Source: Methylophilus sp. QUAN | GTDB lineage: Bacteria > Pseudomonadota > Gammaproteobacteria > Burkholderiales > Methylophilaceae | Direction of reading: 5' to 3' | Assembly (NCBI RefSeq): GCF_015354445.1 | Contig: NZ_JADKYT010000001.1 | Span: 1,240,001-1,304,000, forward strand | Length of the DNA: 64,000 bases | Part shown: piece by piece, positions 16,090-23,780 of the stretch | How positions within the stretch are numbered: position 1 is the first letter of the stretch | How the letters are laid out: every line of letters begins with the position of its first letter | Position numbers and translations under genes: made by a program | The notes under the pieces: generated by a model | The model's input: only the letters and a program-made list of their open reading frames with translations | Told to the model about the DNA's origin: nothing | Database searches by the model: none

Positions 16090-16463
16090 CAGGCGTCTCC
16101 TTTGATGAGTGGCAGTACTTTTGCCCAGTTGATGCGTGCAAGGTACAAGAGCACGTGTACAACGATGGCGCTACAAAATAAAGCACCTATGGCTGGGCTG
16201 ATGACTACCTCATTGAGTTTTATTAAATCAAGGGCTTTGGATAGCAGCTGAGAAAATCCATGTGCGCCCCATAACCCGCAAAACAGTGACACCAGCATCA
16301 AAAACAGTTTATATAAGATTTTGGTTTCCTGGCTGGACATGACAAAAACCACAGAGCCACAAAGCGCACCTAATAGAATGGCCTCGTTAATCCCCGGAAA
16401 GAACACAGACAGTGCTGCGATGCTGATCACTGAGGCTGTGGTTAGTGTGGTTGGCTCTGTCAT
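16089..16463 (-). CDS. Putative phage holin, 124 aa
   Basis: The 124-residue protein carries about four hydrophobic stretches (AALSVFFPGINEAILLGALC, GSVVFVM, LFLMLVSLFCGLWGAHGF, IGALFCSAIVVHVLLYLARI), like the putative phage holins located after gene X in P2-like phages. It abuts the next membrane protein (shared base at 16089), and the two could act as holin and antiholin. Confidence 0.7.
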   Translation of the reverse strand: MTEPTTLTTASVISIAALSVFFPGINEAILLGALCGSVVFVMSSQETKILYKLFLMLVSLFCGLWGAHGFSQLLSKALDLIKLNEVVISPAIGALFCSAIVVHVLLYLARINWAKVLPLIKGDA

Positions 16464-16476
16464 TTTTTTCCCCTTT

Positions 16477-16680
16477 TTAATCCCAAAGTTGCGTGAGTGA
16501 GGTTTGAGTCTCCACGACTGTCTCTGGCAGTTCTACGATGGTTCCCATTGGTAACTCAGGGCCTAAAAAAGCAATGTGTGGATTGCTGACCAGCACCTGT
16601 TCTACGATGGCTGTTGTTTTTAAATGGCGCCAGCAAATCAGGTCTACGCTGTCGCCTTGTTGTGAGCGGACCTGCATCAA
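16477..16680 (-). CDS. X: P2 gpX-like tail protein
   Basis: The 67-residue protein has the gpX size and pattern: VRSQQGDSVDLICWRHL at the start and IVELPE in the second half, a LysM-like fold. It is a small essential tail protein located between L and the lysis genes as in P2. It overlaps L by four bases. Confidence 0.92.
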   Translation of the reverse strand: MMQVRSQQGDSVDLICWRHLKTTAIVEQVLVSNPHIAFLGPELPMGTIVELPETVVETQTSLTQLWD

Positions 16681-17138
16681 ATCAACTCCACATTGCTGTG
16701 CGGGCTATTCAACAGATCTGAAATCGCCCAGTAAGCATTGCGGCGTAAATCTTCAATGTTTGGGGTTAACTGGTCGGCGGTCTCACGGCCGGCCGTAGTG
16801 GTGTCAAAGTCCCTGTATGTTTCAATCACCTCAGCTTTAACCAGGCAACCAACGGCACGCAGGTAGTGATGCACGTAGGTGTTGCTTCCATCAATTTTTG
16901 GTGCATCAATATCGGCAAGCTTTTCTACACCCGCTACAATCTGTTCTGCCTTTAATACAGCCAGTTGACGGTTAACATTAATCACTTGATTAACGATGCA
17001 ATGACGCAGGCGCAGCGTGGTGATGGTGCCGTCGATGCGGTTTGCCTCGCGAAACGGAGCCAGCTCAATGTTGGGGAAAAAGCCATCGTTTTCGATGGTT
17101 TCTTCTGGTGTATCAACGGTGGGGGAGGTGACCATCAT
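16677..17138 (-). CDS. L: P2 gpL-like head completion protein
   Basis: The 153-residue protein is a head completion/stabilisation protein, with family features FFPNIELAPFREANRIDGTI and TTAGRETADQLTPNIEDLRR. It binds the portal vertex after DNA packaging. Two ATG codons in tandem open the frame. A 100-base gap separates it from M. Confidence 0.92.
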   Translation of the reverse strand: MMVTSPTVDTPEETIENDGFFPNIELAPFREANRIDGTITTLRLRHCIVNQVINVNRQLAVLKAEQIVAGVEKLADIDAPKIDGSNTYVHHYLRAVGCLVKAEVIETYRDFDTTTAGRETADQLTPNIEDLRRNAYWAISDLLNSPHSNVELI

Positions 17139-17238
17139 GGTGTTGATTCCTTAGCAGAGGTGGGCGGGCTTTGTGCTGTGGAGACCGTTCCTGCACTCCA
17201 CCCGCGCCTCTGGTGCGGGGTACGCTCGGTTATAGCAG

Positions 17239-17931
17239 CTATTCGCTGCTTGAATTCTTAATCTCACGCTCAAGATTCTCGATGTCTTTTTTAACACCGG
17301 ACTTTTCAAACAACTCAAACGCTCGTTTTAATTGATCCAGGGCCATCTTCTTAATGGCAATGTCTTCACTGACACGCAAAGCATAGCCCCAAGCTTTATG
17401 CAGTTTGGCTCTAACCGGGTCGAATAGATCGGCATCTTTAGTGATTTCAATCGTGCGCTTGAGAATCTCTGTCGACATCTCATTCCCGGCGTTAAATAGC
17501 TTGATTTGTGCCTCGGCGATATCCTCTGCCACGATGTTGGCCAGGTCACGCTGGTAGTTATCTGTCATGGCGAGTTTATGCTTGATGCAATACTCAGCAA
17601 TGCGCAGGGCCAGCTCAAAGTCACTGACATCAATTGCCCAGACAAGCATGGTGACCAGGACATCGTCTTGTGCGCCAGCATCGCTGGTGATCACGCCCTC
17701 TACCCATGGCAGATACTTGGGCAGCAGCTCAAGTTTTTTGTCGGCCTTGAGTTCGAGGCCTTTGATTTTTTTGAGGTCGCGCTGATCTTGTGCGAGCTCT
17801 AGCAGCTTTAATTCATATTGGCTGGCAGCCTGGATATCTTCACCGGCTGACTGGCTATTTTTTTCTGCCAGCACGCGCTCACGGTGGCGGGCAGCTGGTG
17901 ATAGCATGCGCGTTTTTTTATCTTCTGACAT
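17239..17931 (-). CDS. M: P2 gpM-like small terminase subunit
   Basis: The 230-residue protein from MSEDKKTRMLSPAARHRERV is the terminase endonuclease subunit that cuts cos together with P (P2 knowledge). The GAGDEMSTEILKRTI-type region and LRVSEDIAIKKMALDQLKRA are typical. The start at 17931 has GGAG upstream; the reading frame is open further upstream only through the terminator-like hairpin after N. Confidence 0.92.
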   Translation of the reverse strand: MSEDKKTRMLSPAARHRERVLAEKNSQSAGEDIQAASQYELKLLELAQDQRDLKKIKGLELKADKKLELLPKYLPWVEGVITSDAGAQDDVLVTMLVWAIDVSDFELALRIAEYCIKHKLAMTDNYQRDLANIVAEDIAEAQIKLFNAGNEMSTEILKRTIEITKDADLFDPVRAKLHKAWGYALRVSEDIAIKKMALDQLKRAFELFEKSGVKKDIENLEREIKNSSSE

Positions 17932-17950
17932 GGCGGGGTCTCCAATAATT

Positions 17951-17975
17951 AAAAAAGGGCAGGGAACCCCTGCCC
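17951..17975 (-). terminator. Intrinsic terminator between N and M
   Basis: On the minus strand GGGCAGGGG-TT-CCCTGCCC is followed by six T, directly after the capsid gene. Within the O-N-M-L operon it should act as a partial terminator that keeps M and L below the capsid protein. Confidence 0.82.
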
Positions 17976-17989
17976 ATTCAATTGGTTGA

Positions 17990-19012
17990 TTAATCAACCA
18001 GCTCGATATTCTCGGCGAAGGCTGTCAGGCCGTAGTCTTCAACCACGTAAGCGTCATTGCTTGACTCGTAGTTTTCGACGCGGTCACGCTTGGCGTTGTC
18101 AACAATCGTCCGGCGGCGCTTACCATTTTGGTAGTAGCGGGACAGGTTGTCCAAACGAGTGACCAGGATGCCGTTTTCAGGGAAGTAAGGCACACGGACG
18201 GCAGGTAAAGCGCCAACGGTGACCTGGCTGGTCAGGATTTTAGTTGCCAGCTGCTCAGTCGGCGCCTGAGACACGTTGATGATGCCGAACATTTTGTCGG
18301 AGATCAGCTTGCGGCCAACAACACATACCAGCTCTGTATCTTCGCGGTACCAGGGTTCCATTAAGTTGTTCACCATGTCATGTACCAAGGCGTCAATGTT
18401 TTTGTAACCATTAGCAGCGGCAACACTTGAACCAATTTCGATGGTGCCTGATGCTGCTGCCACCTCTTCCATGTAACGCTCAGGTGCAAATTGGCGAATT
18501 TTTTCCAGCCAGCCAATATTCACATCCTGCAACATTGGGTTTGCCCCTTTATTGCTGGTGGCTGCACGGCTGGTACCGTTAAAGCCGATCATGATGGCAT
18601 CAAGCGCAGCACGGGTAAGCAACATATTGCGGATGCGAGTTTGGAAGTCTTCAAACTTGGCCCACATATCCAGTTTTGAATAACTGAGGTATGTATCAAA
18701 GTTTGTTTGCGTGCACAGATAACCCTCAGCATCCAATGCAGTTGGATCTGTCACAGCGCGGTCTGTTGTGGCGGTGTTAGTAGTTCCTGAGACGGGTGCA
18801 CCGATACCAAGGCCAATTTTTTCGCCCTGTTGTTCATCGACACCTACGTTATTGATCATGCCAAGGAACTCGACGCTCTCTTGCATGCGGTTTTCCATAC
18901 GCTGCTGCACGGATGGCGTGGCCGTGAACTTCTCAGATACATCTGTGACGCCATTGAGATTGGCAACCTCATCACGGTAGGCGTTGAATAATTTTCGTGT
19001 TTCGTTTTGCAT
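17990..19012 (-). CDS. N: P2 gpN-like major capsid protein
   Basis: The 340-residue protein begins MQNETRKLFNAYRDEVANLN, contains FLGMINNVGVDEQQGEKIGL and IMIGFNGTSRAATSNKGANP, and ends near SNDAYVVEDYGLTAFAENIE, all typical of P2 gpN. It has the HK97-type shell role and is probably cleaved near its N-terminus by the O protease. Confidence 0.96.
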   Translation of the reverse strand: MQNETRKLFNAYRDEVANLNGVTDVSEKFTATPSVQQRMENRMQESVEFLGMINNVGVDEQQGEKIGLGIGAPVSGTTNTATTDRAVTDPTALDAEGYLCTQTNFDTYLSYSKLDMWAKFEDFQTRIRNMLLTRAALDAIMIGFNGTSRAATSNKGANPMLQDVNIGWLEKIRQFAPERYMEEVAAASGTIEIGSSVAAANGYKNIDALVHDMVNNLMEPWYREDTELVCVVGRKLISDKMFGIINVSQAPTEQLATKILTSQVTVGALPAVRVPYFPENGILVTRLDNLSRYYQNGKRRRTIVDNAKRDRVENYESSNDAYVVEDYGLTAFAENIELVD

Positions 19013-19058
19013 TTTTAATCCTCTTAACGTGGTTACCGGTCTCTTGTTTAATGGTTAC

Positions 19059-19934
19059 CTAGCAGTCTGTTTTTTCGTGAGTTGTGCCACCGCCTGCGGC
19101 CTGTGAGCGCTGGGCACCTTCTGGCTGTTTTTCCAGTTTTGACTTCAAGTCGTTGAAGTCTTTGGTGATCGTGTTGACACTGGTTTGCAGGGTGTTAACA
19201 GCTTCAGCTTGTTTGTTCATCAGGTCACCGAAAGTCTTTGCCATCCCTGTGGTCAACTCTTGAGTGAATTTTTGAGGATCAAAGGGCTCTGTATGAGCTG
19301 GCTTTGTTTCTGGTTTTGGCTCTGGTGCTTGCTCATTTTTTTTGAACATTGCAGCCAGCCCGGTGAGCAGCTCTTGTGCGAAGTTTGGTGTTTGTGCTGG
19401 ATTGGATGGCGCTGGCGCATCGCTATATTGCAATGGTTGAGACTCAACCGCTGCCACAATCATGGTTGCAGGATCGTTTTTACGATTAGCAAAAGGATTT
19501 TCTTTTGCAGTGCTTGCGAATTTCAAAACTTCAGTGCCCAAAGATGCTGGGCTGTCTGTCATTGCAAGGCCAGATAAATAGAACTTGCCTGTTTTGGCAA
19601 AGTTAGGCCAGATCTCGGCACTAAAGAAAATCTTCTGATTTTGCTTTTGTGTCATCTCGATCATGGTGTCATCACACAGAAGCTGAGCCTCTAGCGTTTT
19701 TTTCTTTTGCCCAAAGACATCTTTTTCGCCAACACGTACGGCTTTTACGCTCCCATACATTTTGAAAGCTGAATCTGGATATGTTGAACGGAAGTGTTCT
19801 AAGTTGATGCGCGCGGTGTAAGTGTCAGGATTGTAAGTGGCAGCTGCCTCTTCAATCATTTGGGCTGTGACTTCACGCCCGTCTGTAGTATCGCCCTCTG
19901 TAATGATCGAAATGAACTGGCTGACTTTTGACAT
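19059..19934 (-). CDS. O: P2 gpO-like scaffold and prohead protease
   Basis: The 291-residue protein has the two-part gpO form: an N-terminal serine protease part (ITEGDTTDGREVTAQMIEEA, INLEHFRSTYPDSAFKMYG with a likely catalytic His, and FLSGLAMTDSPASLGTE-type Ser motif near 125-135) and a C-terminal helical scaffold part (about 235-280). It shapes and matures the procapsid. The ATG follows an AAAGGGA site. It is divergent from P and shares the dyad operator with it. Confidence 0.94.
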   Translation of the reverse strand: MSKVSQFISIITEGDTTDGREVTAQMIEEAAATYNPDTYTARINLEHFRSTYPDSAFKMYGSVKAVRVGEKDVFGQKKKTLEAQLLCDDTMIEMTQKQNQKIFFSAEIWPNFAKTGKFYLSGLAMTDSPASLGTEVLKFASTAKENPFANRKNDPATMIVAAVESQPLQYSDAPAPSNPAQTPNFAQELLTGLAAMFKKNEQAPEPKPETKPAHTEPFDPQKFTQELTTGMAKTFGDLMNKQAEAVNTLQTSVNTITKDFNDLKSKLEKQPEGAQRSQAAGGGTTHEKTDC

Positions 19935-19976
19935 ATTTGTCCCTTTGCTAATTGGGTTGCTTATCTACTTGCGGCT

Positions 19977-20076
19977 AGTCTGTAGAGTTGGCTTTTATTG
20001 TTCAATCTGGTGCGGTTGTATCGGTTATTGAATACAACTGGCGTAAATGCAGAGTGGTTTTATGCGCGGGTACATT
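19977..20076. promoter_or_regulatory. Divergent late promoters PO/PP with one shared 24-bp dyad
   Basis: The dyad GTTGTAT-N10-ATACAAC occupies 20015-20038. On the plus strand TACATT (20071-20076) and on the minus strand CAGACT (19982-19977) both lie 47 bp from the dyad centre and fit as weak -10 hexamers. A single activator site could therefore drive P-Q and O-N-M-L in opposite directions. Assignment is inferred from the conserved spacing. Confidence 0.7.
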
Positions 20077-20082
20077 GCCTGC

Positions 20083-21828
20083 ATGACACAAATCACCGAA
20101 CTTGACCCACGCAGACACGCCAAGTTTTTATACTGGGGCGGCCATAGCATTGCCAAAATCAGTGAGCAGCTCGATGTTGCAAGGCCAACCGTTGACAGCT
20201 GGAAACGCCGAGATAAGTGGGACGATACTGATCCGCATGAGCGGATTATTCTGACGACTGAGGCGCGCTATAACCTCTTAATCATGAAGGCTGAAAAGAC
20301 CGGCTCTGACTATAAAGAGATCGACCTGCTAGGTCGGCAAATGGAGCGCCAGGCAAGGATCACAAAATATAGCGATGGCGGCAATGAAGCTGACCTTAAC
20401 CCGAATGTTAAAAACAGAAATAAGGGCGATCGCAAAAAGTCGCCTCGCAATGAGTTCACCGAAGAGCAGGCCGATAAAATACATAGAGCTTTGCTGGAGA
20501 ACCTGTTCGGGTATCAAAAGCTTTGGTATGACGCAGGGCTTGAACATCGCATCAGAGATATCCTCAAAAGCCGCCAGATTGGTGCGACGTGGTACTTTGC
20601 CAGAGAGGCGCTCGACGATGCCTTGCAAACTGGCCGCAATCAGATTTTTCTATCGGCCAGTAAGGCGCAGGCACATGTGTTTAAGGAGTACATCAAGGCG
20701 TTTGCACTGGAAGCGGCTGACCTTGAGTTAACCGGGGACCCTATTGTGTTGCCGAATGGTGCCACGCTGTACTTTTTGGGCACCAATGTCCGGACGGCGC
20801 AAAGCTATCACGGCAATATCTACATGGATGAGATTTTCTGGATCGGTAAGTTTGCCGAGTTTAGAAAAGTGGCCTCTGGTATGGCGATGCATAAGCATTG
20901 GCGCCAGACTTATTTCTCAACCCCTTCTAGTATTCAGCATGAGGCGTACCCATTCTGGACGGGTGAACTGTCTGCAGGCAAGAATGAGGATCTGATTCTT
21001 GACGCAAATGACCCACGCCTGAATGGTGGCATGCTTTGCCCGGATGGTCAGTGGCGCCAGATCGTTACCGTGATGGATGCCGTGCGCAGTGGGTGTGATT
21101 TATTTGACATTGAGCAGCTGCGCCGCGAATACAGCGCTGATGAGTTTAACAACTTGCTCATGTGCATGTTTATTGATGACTTGCTGAGCGTGTTCCCTAT
21201 GTCTGAAATGCAGTTGTGCATGGTGGATAGTTGGGAGGTTTGGGAAGACTACAAGCCATTTGCGTCGCGCCCATTGGGTAACCGCCCTGTGTGGATTGGC
21301 TACGACCCAAGTAACGGGGGAGATAGTCAGGCGCTGGCCGTCATCGCGCCACCTTTGGTGCCTGGTGGTAAGTTCCGAGTCATTGAAAAACATAAATTCA
21401 ACGTGTCTGATGACTATGAGAAACAGGCCGAATTTATTAAGCAAATCACGCAGCGCTATAACGTGGAAAAAATCACCATTGATGCCACCGGGATTGGATC
21501 CGCAGTGCACCAGTTGGTAGTTAAGTTTTTCCCAGCTGCGCAGGGTCTTAACTATAACCAGGAGCTTAAGGCGCTGATGGTGCTGAAAGCAAAACAGGTT
21601 GTCAGCAAGCGCCGCCTGGAGTTTGATGCAGGCGACAAAGATATCGTCAGCGCTTTTATCTCGATTAAAAAGACGCTCACCGAGAGCGGCCGTTCAATGA
21701 CTTACAAGTCTGATCGCAGCAAGAAAACAAGCCATGCGGATATCGCCTGGGCAATTATCAATGCCATTTATAACGAGCCGCTGACAGCTAATGCGGACAA
21801 ACAATCCATTGTGGAGATTTATTCATGA
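20083..21828 (+). CDS. P: P2 gpP-like large terminase subunit (ATPase)
   Basis: The start MTQITELDPRRHAKFLYWGG gives 581 residues; an in-frame extension to 20047 would overlap the promoter. The N-terminal part has a helix-turn-helix-like segment (GHSIAKISEQLDVARPTVDS). A terminase ATPase domain follows (SRQIGATWYFAREALDDAL in the Walker A position, IYMDEIFW as Walker B), then a nuclease-like domain (WIGYDPSNGGDSQALAVIAP). It moves DNA into the prohead with M. The predicted transcription start falls at this ATG, so the mRNA may be leaderless. It ends in an ATGA overlap with Q. Confidence 0.93.
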   Translation: MTQITELDPRRHAKFLYWGGHSIAKISEQLDVARPTVDSWKRRDKWDDTDPHERIILTTEARYNLLIMKAEKTGSDYKEIDLLGRQMERQARITKYSDGGNEADLNPNVKNRNKGDRKKSPRNEFTEEQADKIHRALLENLFGYQKLWYDAGLEHRIRDILKSRQIGATWYFAREALDDALQTGRNQIFLSASKAQAHVFKEYIKAFALEAADLELTGDPIVLPNGATLYFLGTNVRTAQSYHGNIYMDEIFWIGKFAEFRKVASGMAMHKHWRQTYFSTPSSIQHEAYPFWTGELSAGKNEDLILDANDPRLNGGMLCPDGQWRQIVTVMDAVRSGCDLFDIEQLRREYSADEFNNLLMCMFIDDLLSVFPMSEMQLCMVDSWEVWEDYKPFASRPLGNRPVWIGYDPSNGGDSQALAVIAPPLVPGGKFRVIEKHKFNVSDDYEKQAEFIKQITQRYNVEKITIDATGIGSAVHQLVVKFFPAAQGLNYNQELKALMVLKAKQVVSKRRLEFDAGDKDIVSAFISIKKTLTESGRSMTYKSDRSKKTSHADIAWAIINAIYNEPLTANADKQSIVEIYS

Positions 21829-22823
21829 GTAAGAAAATTCAAGCAAACGATGAAGTCTTGGCGTTTACCTTTGGCGATGATATTGAGGCGATCAGCAAGC
21901 GCGACATTTTTGACTATATCCAGTGCAATAAAAACGATAAATGGTATGAGCCACCGGTGGACTTTAATGGCGTGGCAAACATGAGATTATCTGCCGTGCA
22001 TCACGACAGTGCGCTAACGGTTAAGTGCAACATTCTCAGCGGGACCTTTGTGCCGACAAAGTATATGGATTCAATGATGTTTCAAAAGCTAGCATTGAAT
22101 TTTTTAGTCTTTGGTAATACCTACTATGCAAGTCAAAAGTCAGTCCTTGGCAACAAAATTAAAGGCGATATCCTGCCTGCAAAATACACTCGGGTAGGGC
22201 TGGAGCCTGAGCAGTTTTTCTACGTGCCTATGTACAACGAATACACGGAGTATAAGGGCAACGTGTTTCACCTGATGGCACCTGATATCAACCAGGAGAT
22301 TTACGGCTTGCCGCAATATCTGTCAGCGATTAATTCGATCATGCTCAATGAAAGCGCCACGCTGTTTCGCCGCCGCTATTATAAGAACGGTAGCCACGCT
22401 GGATATATCCTGTACATGACTGACGCTGCTCAGGAAAAGGGTGACATCGATGCTATTCGTAAGGCACTCAAAGACGCCAAGGGACCAGGTAATTTCCGCA
22501 ACCTGTTTGTGTATGCACCCGGGGGGGAAGAGAAGGGCATTCAAATCATCCCAGTGGCTGAGGCTGCGGCTAAGGATGAGTTCACTGGCATAAAAAATAT
22601 CAGCCGTGATGACATGCTGGCCATTCACCGGGTACCGCCTCAGTTGATGGGGATTATTCCAAACAATACAGGCGGCTTTGGTGACGCTGAGAAAGCTGCA
22701 AAGGTTTGCTATATCAATGAACTCAAGCCTATTCAAACGGCAATGCTATCCATCAATGATTGGATGGGCGATGAGGTGATCAAATTCAGGGAGTATGAAC
22801 TGGCCGTGACAACGCCAGCCTGA
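21825..22823 (+). CDS. Q: P2 gpQ-like portal protein
   Basis: The 332-residue protein is the portal vertex subunit. IFDYIQCNKNDKWYEPPVDF, KYTRVGLEPEQFFYVP and the HRVPPQLMGIIPNNTGGFGD motif near residues 266-285 are typical of P2 gpQ. It forms the DNA channel to which terminase and head completion proteins bind. It is coupled to P by ATGA and is followed by a strong terminator. Confidence 0.95.
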   Translation: MSKKIQANDEVLAFTFGDDIEAISKRDIFDYIQCNKNDKWYEPPVDFNGVANMRLSAVHHDSALTVKCNILSGTFVPTKYMDSMMFQKLALNFLVFGNTYYASQKSVLGNKIKGDILPAKYTRVGLEPEQFFYVPMYNEYTEYKGNVFHLMAPDINQEIYGLPQYLSAINSIMLNESATLFRRRYYKNGSHAGYILYMTDAAQEKGDIDAIRKALKDAKGPGNFRNLFVYAPGGEEKGIQIIPVAEAAAKDEFTGIKNISRDDMLAIHRVPPQLMGIIPNNTGGFGDAEKAAKVCYINELKPIQTAMLSINDWMGDEVIKFREYELAVTTPA

Positions 22824-22856
22824 TCATCTCGCTAAAGTTTCCACAACGCTCAACAC

Positions 22857-22879
22857 ACCGCCCTCGGGCGGTTTTTTTT
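22857..22879 (+). terminator. Intrinsic terminator after P-Q
   Basis: ACCGCCC-TC-GGGCGGT is followed by eight T, 34 bases after the Q stop. It ends the plus-strand P-Q transcript. Confidence 0.92.
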
Positions 22880-22983
22880 CGCCCATCGACCATGCAAAGC
22901 CATGGCTGCTTAAAAAATAGGCAACTAGCCCCCGGCGCGCGCGCTCGTGACCCCGCCACGCCCAAGGGCTTTATGTGCCTAGA

Positions 22984-23001
22984 ACCATGCATATGCATGG
23001 T
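22984..23001. repeat. 18-bp perfect palindrome
   Basis: ACCATGCATATGCATGGT is self-complementary. It lies just after the GC-rich patch and may be a binding site for a packaging or recombination protein. Function is unknown. Confidence 0.6.
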
Positions 23002-23149
23002 CTGGTCGGAGTGAGGCCTGCTGTGTGTTTGCATTGATGTTTGTTTATGTCGTTGCCAATTCAAAATCATGCACATATGTCATGCAGTGCCGTTTTTATT
23101 CCTAGATGGCCTGAAATGTGTCCGCAATCAGATTTGCTCATCGGAAAGA

Positions 23150-23423
23150 GGTAACTTTAGTAATGAAACTATTAAACGGCCTTGTAACCCGCCTGGAATA
23201 TAGATTCTTTAATTACCTTTTAAAGGTAATTTTTAGTAATAAAAAAGGTAATCTTTTATAACTATATGATTCTATTAGCTTTTATTTTTGATTAAATTAC
23301 ACTTTTAAAAGGTAATCTAGTTACCTAAAAATTACCATTTAATTACCTTTAATATTTTGTATATAACATATTGATATATATTGATTATTTGTACTTTTAA
23401 AAACACACATTACCAATATTACC
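23150..23423. repeat. AT-rich array of ten GGTAAY/RTTACC hexamers
   Basis: Copies of GGTAA(T/C) or its complement start at 23150, 23212, 23225, 23247, 23311, 23320, 23331, 23342, 23409 and 23418. Two at 23212-23230 form an almost perfect palindrome. The A/T flanks resemble the Cox boxes described for phage HP1 (GGTMAWWWWA, from memory). An attachment or control region is likely; a replication origin is another possibility. Confidence 0.65.
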
Positions 23424-23528
23424 TTTTTCCGATGGCCTGATTTTTTAAAGGTTTGTTTTTTTAGTTGGCACTTTGTTAGTGTTGTTGGCCAGAGTTTTTG
23501 AATGATGATCTTGCAGCGGTATCTGCTA

Positions 23529-23605
23529 TATAATCGATGACGCATTCACCTGAATGCACAGGTCGTACATCCCTGTAAAAAAGGCCATCTTCGGATGGCC
23601 TTTTT
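23529..23605 (+). ncRNA. Candidate small RNA with own promoter and terminator
   Basis: A perfect TATAAT (23529-23534) is followed from 23542 by three adjacent stem-loops: GCATTC-ACCT-GAATGC, ACAGG-N9-CCTGT (23558-23576) and the terminator AAGGCCATC-TTCG-GATGGCCTT with a T run (23581-23605). The unit of about 65 nucleotides has no open reading frame. The -35 is poor, so an activator may be needed. I do not recognise a known RNA family. Confidence 0.5.
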
Positions 23606-23633
23606 CTTGATCGAATTTTGTTGATTTAACAAT

Positions 23634-23655
23634 AATTGCGAAGCGCTTCGCAATT
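23634..23655. repeat. 22-bp perfect palindrome
   Basis: Two 11-base arms, AATTGCGAAGC and GCTTCGCAATT, meet without spacer. It lies between the sRNA-like unit and the tRNA terminator, and may be a protein site. Confidence 0.6.
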
Positions 23656-23666
23656 CTGCATAAAAG

Positions 23667-23696
23667 CAAAAAGGCCTTGCATCGCTGCAAGGCCTT
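23667..23696 (-). terminator. Terminator of tRNA-Asn
   Basis: On the minus strand a ten-base AAGGCCTTGC stem with a six-base loop is followed by TTT and T-rich sequence, nine bases after the tRNA 3' end. Confidence 0.8.
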
Positions 23697-23704
23697 ATTC
23701 TATT

Positions 23705-23780
23705 TGGCTCCTCAACCTGGGCTCGAACCAGGGACCTACGGATTAACAGTCCGGCGCTCTACCGACTGAGCTATTGAGGA
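23705..23780 (-). tRNA. tRNA-Asn (anticodon GTT)
   Basis: A 76-base cloverleaf includes the encoded CCA. The acceptor arms are TCCTCAA and TTGAGGA, the D-arm region is AGCTCAGTCGGTAGAGC, the anticodon stem-loop CGGACTGTTAATCCG gives GTT, and the T-arm is GGTTCGAGCCC. Its 3' end faces the prophage, a common integration target for tyrosine integrases. Confidence 0.97.

Larger units (their letters stand above)
22824..23704. other. Gene-free right end of the prophage, probable att/cos region
   Basis: No convincing gene is seen on either strand over about 880 bases. In order the stretch holds the Q terminator, a GC-rich patch at 22930-22970 (GGCGCGCGCGC core) that could be cos, an 18-bp palindrome at 22984-23001, the AT-rich hexamer array at 23150-23423, the sRNA-like unit at 23529-23605, a 22-bp palindrome at 23634-23655 and the tRNA terminator. 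In P2 the early genes and integrase would follow cos here, but the host tRNA comes instead. The exact phage/host border cannot be set from this window. Confidence 0.5.

Noticed and set aside
22786-23076. 96-residue minus-strand open frame after Q
   Set aside because: It overlaps the end of Q and the terminator, has no ribosome site and its sequence is low in normal protein features.
23163-23261. 32-codon plus-strand frame beginning MKLLNGLVTRLEYR
   Set aside because: An AGAGG lies upstream but at poor spacing, and half of the frame is made of the repeat hexamers, so I do not call it a gene.
23339-23545. 68-residue minus-strand open frame in the AT-rich array
   Set aside because: Composition reflects the A/T-rich repeats, and there is no ribosome site or recognisable motif.
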